Below are positions 15,520 to 24,584 of a stretch of DNA of 64,000 nucleotides, in pieces. Below the pieces are notes generated by a model, which did not search any database, was not told the DNA's origin, and was given only the letters and a program-made list of their open reading frames with translations. Every line of letters starts with the position of its first letter. Positions within the stretch are counted from its first letter, which is position 1. Made by a program: the position numbers and the translations under genes. The DNA is from Halarchaeoplasma sp046498385. Lineage in GTDB: Archaea > Thermoplasmatota > Thermoplasmata > Halarchaeoplasmatales > Halarchaeoplasmataceae. The stretch covers positions 1 to 64,000 of the forward strand of contig JAWOAU010000024.1 of NCBI GenBank assembly GCA_046498385.1. Direction: 5' to 3'.

Positions 15520-16293
15520 ATGGAGAAAAATTCGGTCATTCAAACTATATTGAACCATAAGTCCGTTAGGAAGTACAAAGACGATTGTCCTTCGCAGGAG
15601 GAGATAGAAACCATAGTTCGGGCGGGTCAGCAGGCCCCTTTCGTATCTCAACTATACAGTGTTCTGCTATCCCGCAAGAGAGATGAACATCCTTTTGGAG
15701 CACCTCTGATGTTCACGATCTGTGTGGATGCACACAAGATGGAGAGGGTGATGCAAAAGAGAGGTTGGAAGATGGTGACCAATGACCTTTCTTTACTGTT
15801 ATTCGGTATCCAGGATGCTGCCTATATGGCCCAAAACATGGTGACCGCCGGGGAGAGCATGGGTATAGGTAGTGTGTTCCTCGGGAGGGCGATATACATC
15901 GCTGAGAGGATAAAGGAAGAGTACGGACTTCCTGAGAAAGTATTCCCTTTGGTACAGCTGGCTATGGGGTACCCGGATGAGGACGAACCACCTAGACCTA
16001 GATATCCTATGGATTTTGTTCTGTTCGAAGGTGAGTACCCCAAACTGACCGACGAGATGGTTGAAGATGCAATGGAAGAGATGGACCGTGGATACCTTGA
16101 TCAGGACTACTACCATAAACTAGATGCTAAGATCGGGATCACAGGTGATAAAGACGATGAATTCACCTATGAAGATTACAGTTGGACAGAGCACATATCA
16201 CGCAAATGGGGTCAGTGGTACGATGATCTAAAGATACCTTTGAAACAGGTTGAAGTATGTGGATTCACCATATTACTCAAAGAGGAGGATTGA
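15520..16293 (+). CDS. Nitroreductase family FMN-dependent oxidoreductase
   Basis: 257 residues. The N-terminal ILNHKSVRKYKDDCPSQEEIETIVRAGQQAP is the standard nitroreductase FMN-binding opening (Arg/Ser/Arg/Lys contact phosphate); LLFGIQDAAYMAQNMVTAGESMGIGSVFLG is the dimer/FMN helix and LVQLAMGYPDEDEPPRPR the conserved third block. The C-terminal 70 acidic and aromatic residues are an extension. Substrate unknown; relatives reduce nitroaromatics, flavins or quinones. The ATG at 15520 is chosen over an open frame reaching back to 15241 because the upstream residues are encoded by the hairpin array and TTTATGTA lies at leaderless distance. Confidence 0.85.
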   Translation: MEKNSVIQTILNHKSVRKYKDDCPSQEEIETIVRAGQQAPFVSQLYSVLLSRKRDEHPFGAPLMFTICVDAHKMERVMQKRGWKMVTNDLSLLLFGIQDAAYMAQNMVTAGESMGIGSVFLGRAIYIAERIKEEYGLPEKVFPLVQLAMGYPDEDEPPRPRYPMDFVLFEGEYPKLTDEMVEDAMEEMDRGYLDQDYYHKLDAKIGITGDKDDEFTYEDYSWTEHISRKWGQWYDDLKIPLKQVEVCGFTILLKEED

Positions 16294-16294
16294 T

Positions 16295-17020
16295 CTACTC
16301 TTCCTCTTTATTTTCCCGATAACGTAATGCTAAGATGATCGCGGTAGCCACTATCACGGAAATGACTATCTGAAGGAACAGTATGTTCGTGTAGAACGGT
16401 TTGGAATCATCGTCACTCTCGATTTCTTCAGCGTGGGATATGCTAATATCCTGTATGATCATGTCTTCCACGGGGACGTCGTCGTGCCCATCTATGGAGT
16501 CGGTTTCAACTTCAGCGATACTATCAACTACGCTCATACCGCTGGTCACCCGCCCGAATACACAGTAACCCCATCCGTCTTCTGCCTTGTCCCAATCCAG
16601 AAAGTCGTTATCCGCATGATTGATAAAGAACTGAGATGTTGCCGAATGCGGTTCTTGAGTTCTCGCCATGGCTATCGTACCTCTCTTGTTCCGATGTCGA
16701 CTCTCGGCGGCCTCGTTTTCTATCTGACCATAAGTCGGTTCAACATAATCCATACCCGGTTCGAACCCGCCTCCCTGTATCATGAAGCCCTCGATGACTC
16801 TGTGGAAGATCAACCCGTCGTAGTATCCGTCTTCCGCATAACGTATAAAATTCTCAACGGTAATGGGTGCGTCGTCCTGGTACAGTTCAACAACCATGGT
16901 GCCCTTGTTCGTTCTTATGGTTGCAGTGGGATTATCGTTTGATGCGGATACCACCATGGTCACCGACAGTAATAACATAGATATCACCGAGATGCACAAA
17001 GCACTTTTTATGAAATTCAT
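16295..17020 (-). CDS. Exported, membrane-anchored cyclophilin-type peptidyl-prolyl isomerase
   Basis: 241 residues: signal peptide (MNFIKSALCISVISMLLLSVTMVVSAS), a complete cyclophilin domain (about 32-190) and a C-terminal transmembrane helix (ILFLQIVISVIVATAIILAL) with a short charged tail. Catalytic and substrate residues are visible in LIFHRVIEGFMIQGG (Arg of the active site), SATSQFFIN and YCVFGRVTSGMSVVD. It would fold proline-containing exported proteins outside the membrane, apt for a genome with many large surface proteins. Its 3' end is one base from the nitroreductase stop (convergent). Confidence 0.9.
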   Translation of the reverse strand: MNFIKSALCISVISMLLLSVTMVVSASNDNPTATIRTNKGTMVVELYQDDAPITVENFIRYAEDGYYDGLIFHRVIEGFMIQGGGFEPGMDYVEPTYGQIENEAAESRHRNKRGTIAMARTQEPHSATSQFFINHADNDFLDWDKAEDGWGYCVFGRVTSGMSVVDSIAEVETDSIDGHDDVPVEDMIIQDISISHAEEIESDDDSKPFYTNILFLQIVISVIVATAIILALRYRENKEEE

Positions 17021-17070
17021 GAGCTAACTTATTCGTTAATGTGTTAAAAAAGTTGCCATGGAAAAAATAT

Positions 17071-18021
17071 CTAGTCCATGTTGCCTAGTTCCTGACGCAT
17101 TTCGCTGATTGCATCGTTTACGATCTCTATCGCCGTTTCGTACTCCCCTCGATCGGCGCTGTTTTTGCCAATTTTTAGAATATCCAGATAAAGTTGGAAA
17201 GCTATATCCTTTTCCTTCATAAGTTTTAATAATTGTCTCCCCTCTTTAAGAGATTCATACACGTCTTCCAGCATATGACATCGGTATAAAGCTTCGTTTA
17301 TTTTTCTTAAACCGAGTTCTATTTTTCCATCCTTGTAGGCATTTATCCCTTCCTTGAAAAGTACTTTGATATCATCAAGTGCTAATCCGGAATAGCGGAG
17401 TTCGGATAATTTCTTTTTCGTCCCATTGATCTTGAGTTCGAGTTCGCTCTTTTTATCACCGATGCTTTGTTTTTGATTCTTTAAATAATCTAGTGCGCGT
17501 TCAACTTCTTCTAGTGCTTCTTTATACAACCCGGTTTCGGACTTTATCAAGATGAATTCTATGTTATCTTCCATGTCCTTCTTCAAACTTTTATCATGGG
17601 TGGTATTCACTATCTTATCCAACACCTTTAACTTTTTATTCAATTCTAAAATTACGTCCCCATCTTCAAGTACATTTTTTATCATCTCCTGGATACGTTC
17701 GGCAGAAACGGTATGATCTACGTTCATCAATTCCTCGATATTCTCCCTGAAGCTGTCAGTAGATATTTTTGTGGATTCACACACCTTCAATAAGGCGTTA
17801 ACTTCCTTTAAACCTTCGAAGAAAATTCTATCTCTCAAATCTTCTTCTACTATTTTCTCTTCCACATCCTCTTCCATTCTCTTCTCTTCTGACCGAGGTA
17901 TGATTGCCTTGGCGAGCTCGGTTTTATTTCGATACGATTTTGGATTATCTATTCCTAACTCGGATGCAATCGCATTCATCTCCTTTCGAGTATGTTTTGA
18001 TTTAAGTTTTTTTATATTCAT
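17071..18021 (-). CDS. Coiled-coil protein with N-terminal SAP/Rho-N-like domain
   Basis: 316 residues. Residues about 1-38 (KLKSKHTRKEMNAIASELGI and NKTELAKAI) match the helix-extended-helix pattern of SAP or Rho-N nucleic-acid-binding domains. The rest is helical and highly charged, with tetratricopeptide-like pairs (GLYKEALEEVERALDYL, YKDGKIELGLRKINEALY, RGEYETAIEIVNDAISEM). No enzyme motif. It could link nucleic acid to a protein complex, which is inference from domain type. ATG 18021 is preferred to an ATG 12 codons upstream because AGGG lies at ribosome-binding distance. Confidence 0.7.
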   Translation of the reverse strand: MNIKKLKSKHTRKEMNAIASELGIDNPKSYRNKTELAKAIIPRSEEKRMEEDVEEKIVEEDLRDRIFFEGLKEVNALLKVCESTKISTDSFRENIEELMNVDHTVSAERIQEMIKNVLEDGDVILELNKKLKVLDKIVNTTHDKSLKKDMEDNIEFILIKSETGLYKEALEEVERALDYLKNQKQSIGDKKSELELKINGTKKKLSELRYSGLALDDIKVLFKEGINAYKDGKIELGLRKINEALYRCHMLEDVYESLKEGRQLLKLMKEKDIAFQLYLDILKIGKNSADRGEYETAIEIVNDAISEMRQELGNMD

Positions 18022-18125
18022 ACTAACCCTGTGTAAATATCCTATGTGAATATGCATACTTAAGATTTGTTTATTTTACAATCTCGTGTTACACATAGTT
18101 ATTTAATTAAACCTAGGAATCCACG

Positions 18126-19097
18126 CTACCATGCGTCGGGTAACTTATCTCCTCTTTTCAGAGAGGAAATAATGTTCTCTTTCATGTCCCGGGCGGCCTG
18201 CCCCGACGCCTCGGCGAACTTTTCCGGTGTAAAATCATCAGAGTACGGTTTTCGGCGGTAGGCGAATATGATCCCTCGAGACGAGTTCACAACTCCTCCG
18301 TAGCCGTCCTGATTGAAACATGGTATGATATCATCGGCGGTCCCACCCTGGGCGCCGTAGCCCGGCACCAAAAATATAGTCCTTCTCATCGATGCTCTGA
18401 GTTTTTCCGCCTCCTCTGGATAGGTGGCCCCTACCACTGCCCCGACCGAAGAGTAACCTCTATCACCAACCAAAGGCTCACCCCATCGATCTATGAGTTC
18501 CGCCATCAGCTCGTACACCCTGCCGTTGTTTTCAATGGTCTTGTCCTGTAACTCTCCGGAAGACGGATTGGAAGTCTTATCCAGTATGAATATCCCCTTA
18601 CCGTATTTTTCACAGGCTTTCAGAAAGGGCCGGATACCGTCGGAACCCAGATAAGCGTTGACCGTGATCATATCCGCGTTAAAGGACGGAGTGAAATCCC
18701 CGTTGGGAAGTTCCACTTCACCTAGATGTGCACCAGCGTAGGCCTCGGCGGTACTCCCTATATCATTTCTTTTAATGTCTCCTATGACGGTGAGACCCTT
18801 TTTTTGTGCATATTTTACAGTCTTTTCATAGGCCTTGATACCCTGGGACCCATATTGTTCGTAAAAAGCTATTTGAGGTTTCACCGCCGGTACGATATCT
18901 TTTATTTCATCTATTATGGCCTTGTTGAACTCTTCGAAGGAGTATCTTGCACCTTGAAAAGGGTCGCTAGCCCTTCGCTGTGCTTTTTCCGTTATATGGT
19001 CCGGGATCATGTTTATCCTGGGGTCGAGTCCCACAACAGAGGGGTTTTTCTTACGGTCTACGGCATCCAACAAACGGTCAGCAAGGTTATTTTTCAT
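18126..19097 (-). CDS. pyrF: Orotidine 5'-phosphate decarboxylase
   Basis: 323 residues. The catalytic D-x-K-x-x-D set is in GLTVIGDIKRNDIGSTAEAY (about 98-117), and NPSVVGLDPR at the N-terminus and FLVPGYGAQGGTADD near 240 hold the OMP-binding loops. It catalyses the last step of UMP synthesis. At 323 residues it belongs to the longer type-2 PyrF group typical of bacteria, not the about 220-residue enzyme usual in archaea, which suggests acquisition by transfer. No pyrimidine neighbour is present. Confidence 0.9.
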   Translation of the reverse strand: MKNNLADRLLDAVDRKKNPSVVGLDPRINMIPDHITEKAQRRASDPFQGARYSFEEFNKAIIDEIKDIVPAVKPQIAFYEQYGSQGIKAYEKTVKYAQKKGLTVIGDIKRNDIGSTAEAYAGAHLGEVELPNGDFTPSFNADMITVNAYLGSDGIRPFLKACEKYGKGIFILDKTSNPSSGELQDKTIENNGRVYELMAELIDRWGEPLVGDRGYSSVGAVVGATYPEEAEKLRASMRRTIFLVPGYGAQGGTADDIIPCFNQDGYGGVVNSSRGIIFAYRRKPYSDDFTPEKFAEASGQAARDMKENIISSLKRGDKLPDAW

Positions 19098-19193
19098 GTG
19101 ATCACCTGGTATGTTCCTGCGAATATATACCTTATTCTTTAAACCTTCGGTTTTGTTGGAATGTTACCGGCCAAGTGAGTTTGATAGTTTTTC

Positions 19194-19643
19194 CTAAGAA
19201 TCCAGGGTTTCTTGTTTCCTCAATTTTTCACAGTACTTCCGGGATAAAAGATCGCATCCATTAAGAAGGTGTTCGAGATATTCCTTAGAAGGCTTTAATC
19301 CTTCCCCGACCTCCCTGGGTTCCGCTACGTAAGTCACCGCCTTAACTTCCTCTTTATCATCCGTTAAAACCTTTATGTTCTTTCTTCGGTAATGGACTGG
19401 ATGCCCTTCGTAACGATCCAGTATCTCCAAGCCTATCTCGTTGATTTCATAAAGGACTCCCTCTGTGACCCCTCCTTCGACCGGTATTATATTGGCATAG
19501 GCCTCTTTCGAATCAACGGAAGATGTCTTGTTAAATTTTATCTCCCATCCTTCAAGGACCGCGTGTTCTCTTTTTGAAAATACCACCCTTCGTACTTTCA
19601 TCCTTTCGGGATCCATGTTCGATCCGTATGCGAAGTATTTCAT
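19194..19643 (-). CDS. Gamma-glutamylcyclotransferase-like protein
   Basis: 149 residues of the GGCT/AIG2 fold. The substrate-binding YGSNM (FAYGSNMDPERM) is at residues 4-15 and the catalytic Glu lies in LDRYEGHPVHYRRK (about 75-88). Family members cyclise gamma-glutamyl dipeptides or gamma-glutamylamines to 5-oxoproline; the substrate here is not predictable. It is followed by nothing co-directional within 90 bases and preceded 60 bases upstream by a HAD hydrolase on the same strand. Confidence 0.85.
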   Translation of the reverse strand: MKYFAYGSNMDPERMKVRRVVFSKREHAVLEGWEIKFNKTSSVDSKEAYANIIPVEGGVTEGVLYEINEIGLEILDRYEGHPVHYRRKNIKVLTDDKEEVKAVTYVAEPREVGEGLKPSKEYLEHLLNGCDLLSRKYCEKLRKQETLDS

Positions 19644-19704
19644 ATGTTGGCCCCCGTATTCACAATGGAGAAGCGTTGAGCCTTGATTTAAAAATTTTGT
19701 TCGC

Positions 19705-20373
19705 TCAAAAAGAGATCACATCCATCAACTCCCATATATCGTCGATGGTCCGGTGGGCGACCTCGTCGCTCTGATGGTTTCTATCGCCGTACTTGGCATG
19801 TACCGTCAGCATACCCAGTTTTTTTCCGGGCATGATATCTCGGTCAAGGCTGTCTCCTACCATAACCACTTCTTCAGGCTTCAGTCCCATCTTATCTAAG
19901 CAGTGAAAGTAAGGTGCGAGGTCAGGTTTCTTTTTACCGGTGGTATCGAAGGTAACTATAAGATCGAAATGTTTCTCTATGCCCGCTTTCCTGAGCCTTT
20001 TCAAGGCTTCACCCCTTTCGGCATCGGTCACCAGAGCGAGCTTTACTCCCTGCTTCTTTAACGATTCTAAAACCTCCGTCACCCCGGGATACGTCCTTAC
20101 GTTGTCCAACTTGACGGAATGGTATATCCTTGAGCATTCTTGGAAAATATCTTCTTCGTATATCTCCTCGGCGATCAGGTAATCCTTGATATTCAACGGG
20201 TCTTCTATGCTGTAGCAGCCTCTGAAAAAATGATCTAACAGATCCGCATGGTCCTCTCTATCAAGATAATCGACAACCGCTTTACATGCGGTTATTTTTG
20301 CTTCTATAAATTCAACCAGTGTGTTATCCAGGTCAAAGAGGATCGCTTTCACGTTCCTATCCGTTTTCGACAT
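19705..20373 (-). CDS. HAD superfamily hydrolase
   Basis: 222 residues with the four HAD motifs: DLDNTL (about 14-19, nucleophile Asp), VTDAERGE (about 113), Lys in GKKKPDLAPYF (about 147) and MVGDSLDRDI (about 170-179). The helical C1 cap between motifs I and II places it with the phosphoglycolate/nucleotidase-type HAD enzymes. It would dephosphorylate a small metabolite in the cytoplasm; substrate unknown. Confidence 0.85.
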   Translation of the reverse strand: MSKTDRNVKAILFDLDNTLVEFIEAKITACKAVVDYLDREDHADLLDHFFRGCYSIEDPLNIKDYLIAEEIYEEDIFQECSRIYHSVKLDNVRTYPGVTEVLESLKKQGVKLALVTDAERGEALKRLRKAGIEKHFDLIVTFDTTGKKKPDLAPYFHCLDKMGLKPEEVVMVGDSLDRDIMPGKKLGMLTVHAKYGDRNHQSDEVAHRTIDDIWELMDVISF

Positions 20374-20415
20374 ATGCTCAGTTCTTTTTACCAGGAGGGT
20401 ATACCTTATAAGTTT

Positions 20416-22053
20416 TTACAACTCGTAAGTCTTTCCCCTTTTCGGTGGGATCACTTTTATACGGTGTTCCTTCTCGAGCTCCTCGGCGATCCTTTTGAAC
20501 TCGCCCGGATCGAGGGTATGGACCGGCATCAGCACGTCCGGTTTCAATTTGGCGATCATCTCTTTTAACTCAGGTCGGGATGCGTGCCCCGATACATGGG
20601 AGCGGTCGATGACCCGCTTTATCTTCTCACAACCGGGATTTTTACAATCTTCGGGGACCTCAGGTTCACCCTCTTTAAAGTCTATATCGAGCATCTCAAG
20701 CCAGTTTATGAGTCGCTCTTCGTCAAGGGCCATGTCGTCTGAAAACGGCTCGCATTGGGCCTTTATGAACCTGGAACCGGGTATCACCCCGTCGCTGTCG
20801 GCGAAGTCGAACAGCTGGTTAAGGTCGTAGTAGGAGAACATGAGCACGTATTTACCCGGTTCCTTTATTATATCCAAAGCGGTCAAGCCGTTCTCATAAT
20901 GTGACGAGTCCAGGTCCTCTTTATCAACGGAATAACCGTACTCGTATTTTGAACGTGAATAATCCGCAGGCGAATAGAGGGCACTGCCCTTTCTCTTTAA
21001 AAATACCTTCACCTTTTCCATATCCGGTTTTTCGTTGAGTAAGTTCAACAGGAATGCCAGCCTGGCATTTATCACGAAAACCCTATCGCATTCCTCACAG
21101 GCCCGCCTGATAGTTTCGTACCTAGTGGTATCCTTCCAGCTAAAGTCTACGAATACCAGCCCCTCGACCTCTTTCATCTCTTCCACCATACGTTCCCTGA
21201 CCATCTCTTCGGTGATGAGTGAATCCGAATCTATCCTTGTTCCCTCGCAGATCATCACGTTTATATCCTTCCCAACCAGCTCCACGTAATCATCAATGGA
21301 CAGGGGAAATGTGCCGTGGAACCGTATATCGCCGGTGTAAAGGATCCTCTTACCGTCGGCATCCAGCACGAAGCTATTTGCCCCCGGGACGGAGTGGTCT
21401 ATTTTTATCGCCCGAATTTTCATAGAGCCTATGGAGATAATCCTCCCCTCTTCTAAAGTAAAGCAATCCCTTTCACTTTTATTTTTCTTGTTTAACTTTG
21501 GCTTATCTGCGAAACTACCGCTCTTTCCAAAAGCGATCTCAGGCCTCTTCATACTGATCGCTTGAGATTTAAAATTAGTCAACTCGTCCACGGCTTCCAC
21601 CATCAATTTAGTGGTGCTGCTGCAGTACAGGGGTATGTCAGGATGAACACAGTTCATATCCCCTACGTGGTCAAAATGTGCGTGGGAAAGGAACATGGCA
21701 TCCAGGTATCCCCTACCACATTTATCCACGTAATCCTCGTAGGTTACAAGGCCTTTAAAATCAAGCAGTTTTGAATCCTCCGTAAGGACCCTGCCTTCGG
21801 ACTCTACTTCATCTAACCCTGAGGGCCTTATCATATTGGCTCTGTATATCCCCGGTATGAGGGGAAGTGAACCCAGAATCAACCTATCCCTCAAACCCGT
21901 ATTGGACCTGGCCTTCACGAACTCCGAGAAGAACTTGGACTCAAAACCCATACGAGTACCGAAGTCGAGCATGACACGAGTACCTTGGCTCTCGACCAAT
22001 ATCTTGTTTCCTCCGATTTCATCCGCACCGCCGTAGATCGTGATAGAGACCAT
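20416..22053 (-). CDS. Metallo-beta-lactamase/beta-CASP-like hydrolase (RNase J-like)
   Basis: 545 residues. The N-terminal TIYGGADEIGGNKILVE and LDFGTRMGF match the start of RNase J/CPSF-type enzymes, followed by the zinc motif FLSHAHFDHVGD (about 120) and the next metal His in KIDHSVPGAN. A beta-CASP-like region follows and the C-terminus has SGHASRPEL and PVHTLDPGEF, both typical of the RNase J end of the family. Long insertions between MBL motifs and the absence of a clear KH domain make it divergent, so RNA processing is likely but not certain. Confidence 0.75.
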   Translation of the reverse strand: MVSITIYGGADEIGGNKILVESQGTRVMLDFGTRMGFESKFFSEFVKARSNTGLRDRLILGSLPLIPGIYRANMIRPSGLDEVESEGRVLTEDSKLLDFKGLVTYEDYVDKCGRGYLDAMFLSHAHFDHVGDMNCVHPDIPLYCSSTTKLMVEAVDELTNFKSQAISMKRPEIAFGKSGSFADKPKLNKKNKSERDCFTLEEGRIISIGSMKIRAIKIDHSVPGANSFVLDADGKRILYTGDIRFHGTFPLSIDDYVELVGKDINVMICEGTRIDSDSLITEEMVRERMVEEMKEVEGLVFVDFSWKDTTRYETIRRACEECDRVFVINARLAFLLNLLNEKPDMEKVKVFLKRKGSALYSPADYSRSKYEYGYSVDKEDLDSSHYENGLTALDIIKEPGKYVLMFSYYDLNQLFDFADSDGVIPGSRFIKAQCEPFSDDMALDEERLINWLEMLDIDFKEGEPEVPEDCKNPGCEKIKRVIDRSHVSGHASRPELKEMIAKLKPDVLMPVHTLDPGEFKRIAEELEKEHRIKVIPPKRGKTYEL

Positions 22054-22152
22054 TTATTGCACCGATTTTTCTTAATATGTTAGATATTTAAAAAATTTGC
22101 CGCAGATTTTCAACGTTGTACACAGTAGAAAAGATCAATCTAGAGGACCAAC

Positions 22153-23001
22153 TTATTCGCGATAATCTACGGTAGTATGACCGCAGTTATTACAGACGGA
22201 TCCCAAAAGCTCAAGGAGCTTTCTCACCTCATCCACGCCGAGGACCATATACTCCGCATGGGTTTCCAGCCGAGCTGTTCCGCCTTCCTTAACAACCTTT
22301 ACCGGATAAGCCCTGTCTTCTCCCTTTAAAACCCTGAAGGCGTCCTCGTCCGTGGTGTCGTCACCCAGGTAGAGCACGGGTTTATCTCTACCGTACCTTT
22401 CCCTAAGTTGGTCAACGGCCACCCCCTTGCTCCAGCCCTTGGGTCTTATTTCAAAGATTTTGTCCCCTTCCAGCACCTCAAGACGTTTATTTGATCCCTT
22501 TACTATCGTGTCAAATAAATCCTCTTTCAATTTGCGTTCATCACCCTGGAACATACGGTAATGGAGCGCTACCACGAACTTTTTATCCTCGACGATGAGC
22601 CCTTCCACACCAAAATATTTTGTCCTTATCTCCCCGGTCAGTTCATCTATGATTAAAGCAAGCTCTTCCACATCATCCCGTAAACAGACCTCCCCGTTTC
22701 CGTAGTCAACCACCATACCGTGAAGGCCGGCTAGAACGATATCATCCAGGGGGATCATGCGTTTCAGGTCCTCTATGGTCCTACCGCTTATAACAGCTAA
22801 ATTTACCGTTTCCAGCCTGCCCAACTCACGGAGTGAACGCAGTACCTCGATAGGTGTCCTGGTCTCTGCAGGATCATCGGTAAAGGATACTAAAGTGCCG
22901 TCGTAATCCGAGAAGAATAGTAACTCACCGTGAGCACGGATATCCTCCTCTAACTTTTTCATCCCCTTTGGCATAAAATTTGGCAGTTCGTTCTCTCTCA
23001 T
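22153..23001 (-). CDS. otsB: Trehalose-6-phosphate phosphatase
   Basis: 282 residues, HAD superfamily subclass IIB. Motif I is FFSDYDGTLVSF (nucleophile Asp about 32), followed by the OtsB-typical ISGRTIEDLK and LAGLHGMVVDYG, KGWSKGVAVDQL and LGDDTTDEDAFRVL. Removes phosphate from trehalose-6-phosphate. Starts 14 bases after the otsA stop behind AAGTGAT, so the two genes form an operon. Confidence 0.92.
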   Translation of the reverse strand: MRENELPNFMPKGMKKLEEDIRAHGELLFFSDYDGTLVSFTDDPAETRTPIEVLRSLRELGRLETVNLAVISGRTIEDLKRMIPLDDIVLAGLHGMVVDYGNGEVCLRDDVEELALIIDELTGEIRTKYFGVEGLIVEDKKFVVALHYRMFQGDERKLKEDLFDTIVKGSNKRLEVLEGDKIFEIRPKGWSKGVAVDQLRERYGRDKPVLYLGDDTTDEDAFRVLKGEDRAYPVKVVKEGGTARLETHAEYMVLGVDEVRKLLELLGSVCNNCGHTTVDYRE

Positions 23002-23015
23002 ATCACTTTACCCGA

Positions 23016-24449
23016 TCACTTCTTGAAACAGCTGATCTCCCATTCCTCCAAAAGTCTTTTACGCCACCAGTGGACATCCATGCGCCCTATCTTCCTACTC
23101 ATCTTCTCGCAGGTCTTTCTGCGTTCACTTGCCGGAATCTCCAAAGCCTCATGTATGGCTTCGGCCACCTCGCTAGTGTTATGAGGATTAACAAGGATGG
23201 CTTCAGTCAGCGATTCGGCGGCACCTGCAAACTCCGATAGGATAAGGACACCTTTTTCATTGGCATAAACGAACTCCTTTGCCACTAGGTTCATACCGTC
23301 TGTGAGAGGAGTAACGAGGGCTATATCCGAGGCGAGATAATAGGTGAGAAGTTCCTCATGGGACATGTACTGATAAAAATATCTGATAGGCATCCAATCC
23401 TGTTTCTGGAATTCACCGTTTATTCTAGCCACTTTCATCTCGATGTTCTCTTTCATCTTTTTATACTCGGAAACAATATCCCTGCTGGGCGTTATCTTTT
23501 GGATGAAGACCACTTTTCTTTCGTACTCCGGATAACGATTCAAAAATTTTCTTATAGCATCCAACCTCTTATCGATGCCCTTGGTATAATCCAGACGGTC
23601 GAGACTAAGTACGATCTGTTCATTTCCAAAGTGACTCCTTAACTCTTTTGAGTTCTCTCTCTGCTCTTCCGTTGGAGTATAAGCCTCACAATCGATACCG
23701 AAGGGTATGTTTTTTACCACAGCGTGATCACCATCTATCCTAACTAAATCCTCGTGTACTTTAACGGCACCGCCAACTTTTCTCACGGCGTCCAGGAAAT
23801 TATGTACGATCCATGGTGTGTGGAATCCGATCATATCCGCCGAAACCATGCCCTTTATTATCTTCTTTCTCCAGGGGAGGGTACCGAATATCTCCCACGG
23901 TGGCCAGGGGATGTGCCAGAACAGAGCGATGTCCGCGTCGGGATGCTTCTCTCGTATGTACTTCGGTACCAAAGCAAGATGATAATCATGAACGAAAACA
24001 CGGTCGCCTTCATCCATCACCTCCAAGGCACTTTGTGCATACCTTTTGTTGATCTTCCTGTATATCTCCCAGTTATCCCCATCTATATCCGTTCTTTGTG
24101 GAAAGGAGTGACATAGGGGCCATAGGGTCCTGTTGGCAAAGCCGTAATAAAAACCGTCGATCTCATCTTTAGACAACTTCACTCTCTTCAAGGTGTAGCC
24201 CTTCGCATCATCCGGTACCTTGATCTTGTTTTCATCATCGGTGACTTGAAAATCCGCTTCGCCTCTTCCCCAGCCTACCCACACATTATCGGAACCTAAC
24301 ATAATAGGGTCTAGTCCCGTGGTCAGACCGCCCGGTACCTTTTTCTGCACAACCTTATCTCCCTCAAAAACGTGCTGGTAGGGTTCGGCGTTGGCCACGA
24401 TGATGGTCTTTTTATCCCTGGTAATATCACCTAGTTTCTTTCCGCCCAT
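23016..24449 (-). CDS. otsA: Alpha,alpha-trehalose-phosphate synthase (GT20)
   Basis: 477 residues. GT20 motifs: KKVPGGLTTGLDPIM at the N-terminus, VHDYHLALVPKYIRE (about 140), FWHIPWPPWEIF, GFHTPWIVHNFL, LSLDRLDYTKGIDKR (about 260) and PLTDGMNLVAKEFV (about 370). Joins nucleotide-activated glucose to glucose-6-phosphate. The start behind GGAGGG at 24449 is well supported, with a TATA-like TATTTATA at about 24509-24518. Translated with otsB. Divergent from treT, a second trehalose-making enzyme. Confidence 0.95.
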   Translation of the reverse strand: MGGKKLGDITRDKKTIIVANAEPYQHVFEGDKVVQKKVPGGLTTGLDPIMLGSDNVWVGWGRGEADFQVTDDENKIKVPDDAKGYTLKRVKLSKDEIDGFYYGFANRTLWPLCHSFPQRTDIDGDNWEIYRKINKRYAQSALEVMDEGDRVFVHDYHLALVPKYIREKHPDADIALFWHIPWPPWEIFGTLPWRKKIIKGMVSADMIGFHTPWIVHNFLDAVRKVGGAVKVHEDLVRIDGDHAVVKNIPFGIDCEAYTPTEEQRENSKELRSHFGNEQIVLSLDRLDYTKGIDKRLDAIRKFLNRYPEYERKVVFIQKITPSRDIVSEYKKMKENIEMKVARINGEFQKQDWMPIRYFYQYMSHEELLTYYLASDIALVTPLTDGMNLVAKEFVYANEKGVLILSEFAGAAESLTEAILVNPHNTSEVAEAIHEALEIPASERRKTCEKMSRKIGRMDVHWWRKRLLEEWEISCFKK

Positions 24450-24584
24450 GGTTCATCCCTCCGAATTTCAGTTCCAAATCCATTTCATATAATTTACAAT
24501 GGGGCCCGTATAAATACATTTCGAAACGATGATTTTTGTTAAAAAAACTTAATAAGATGGACCTATGATAGGTATCTGAATACT

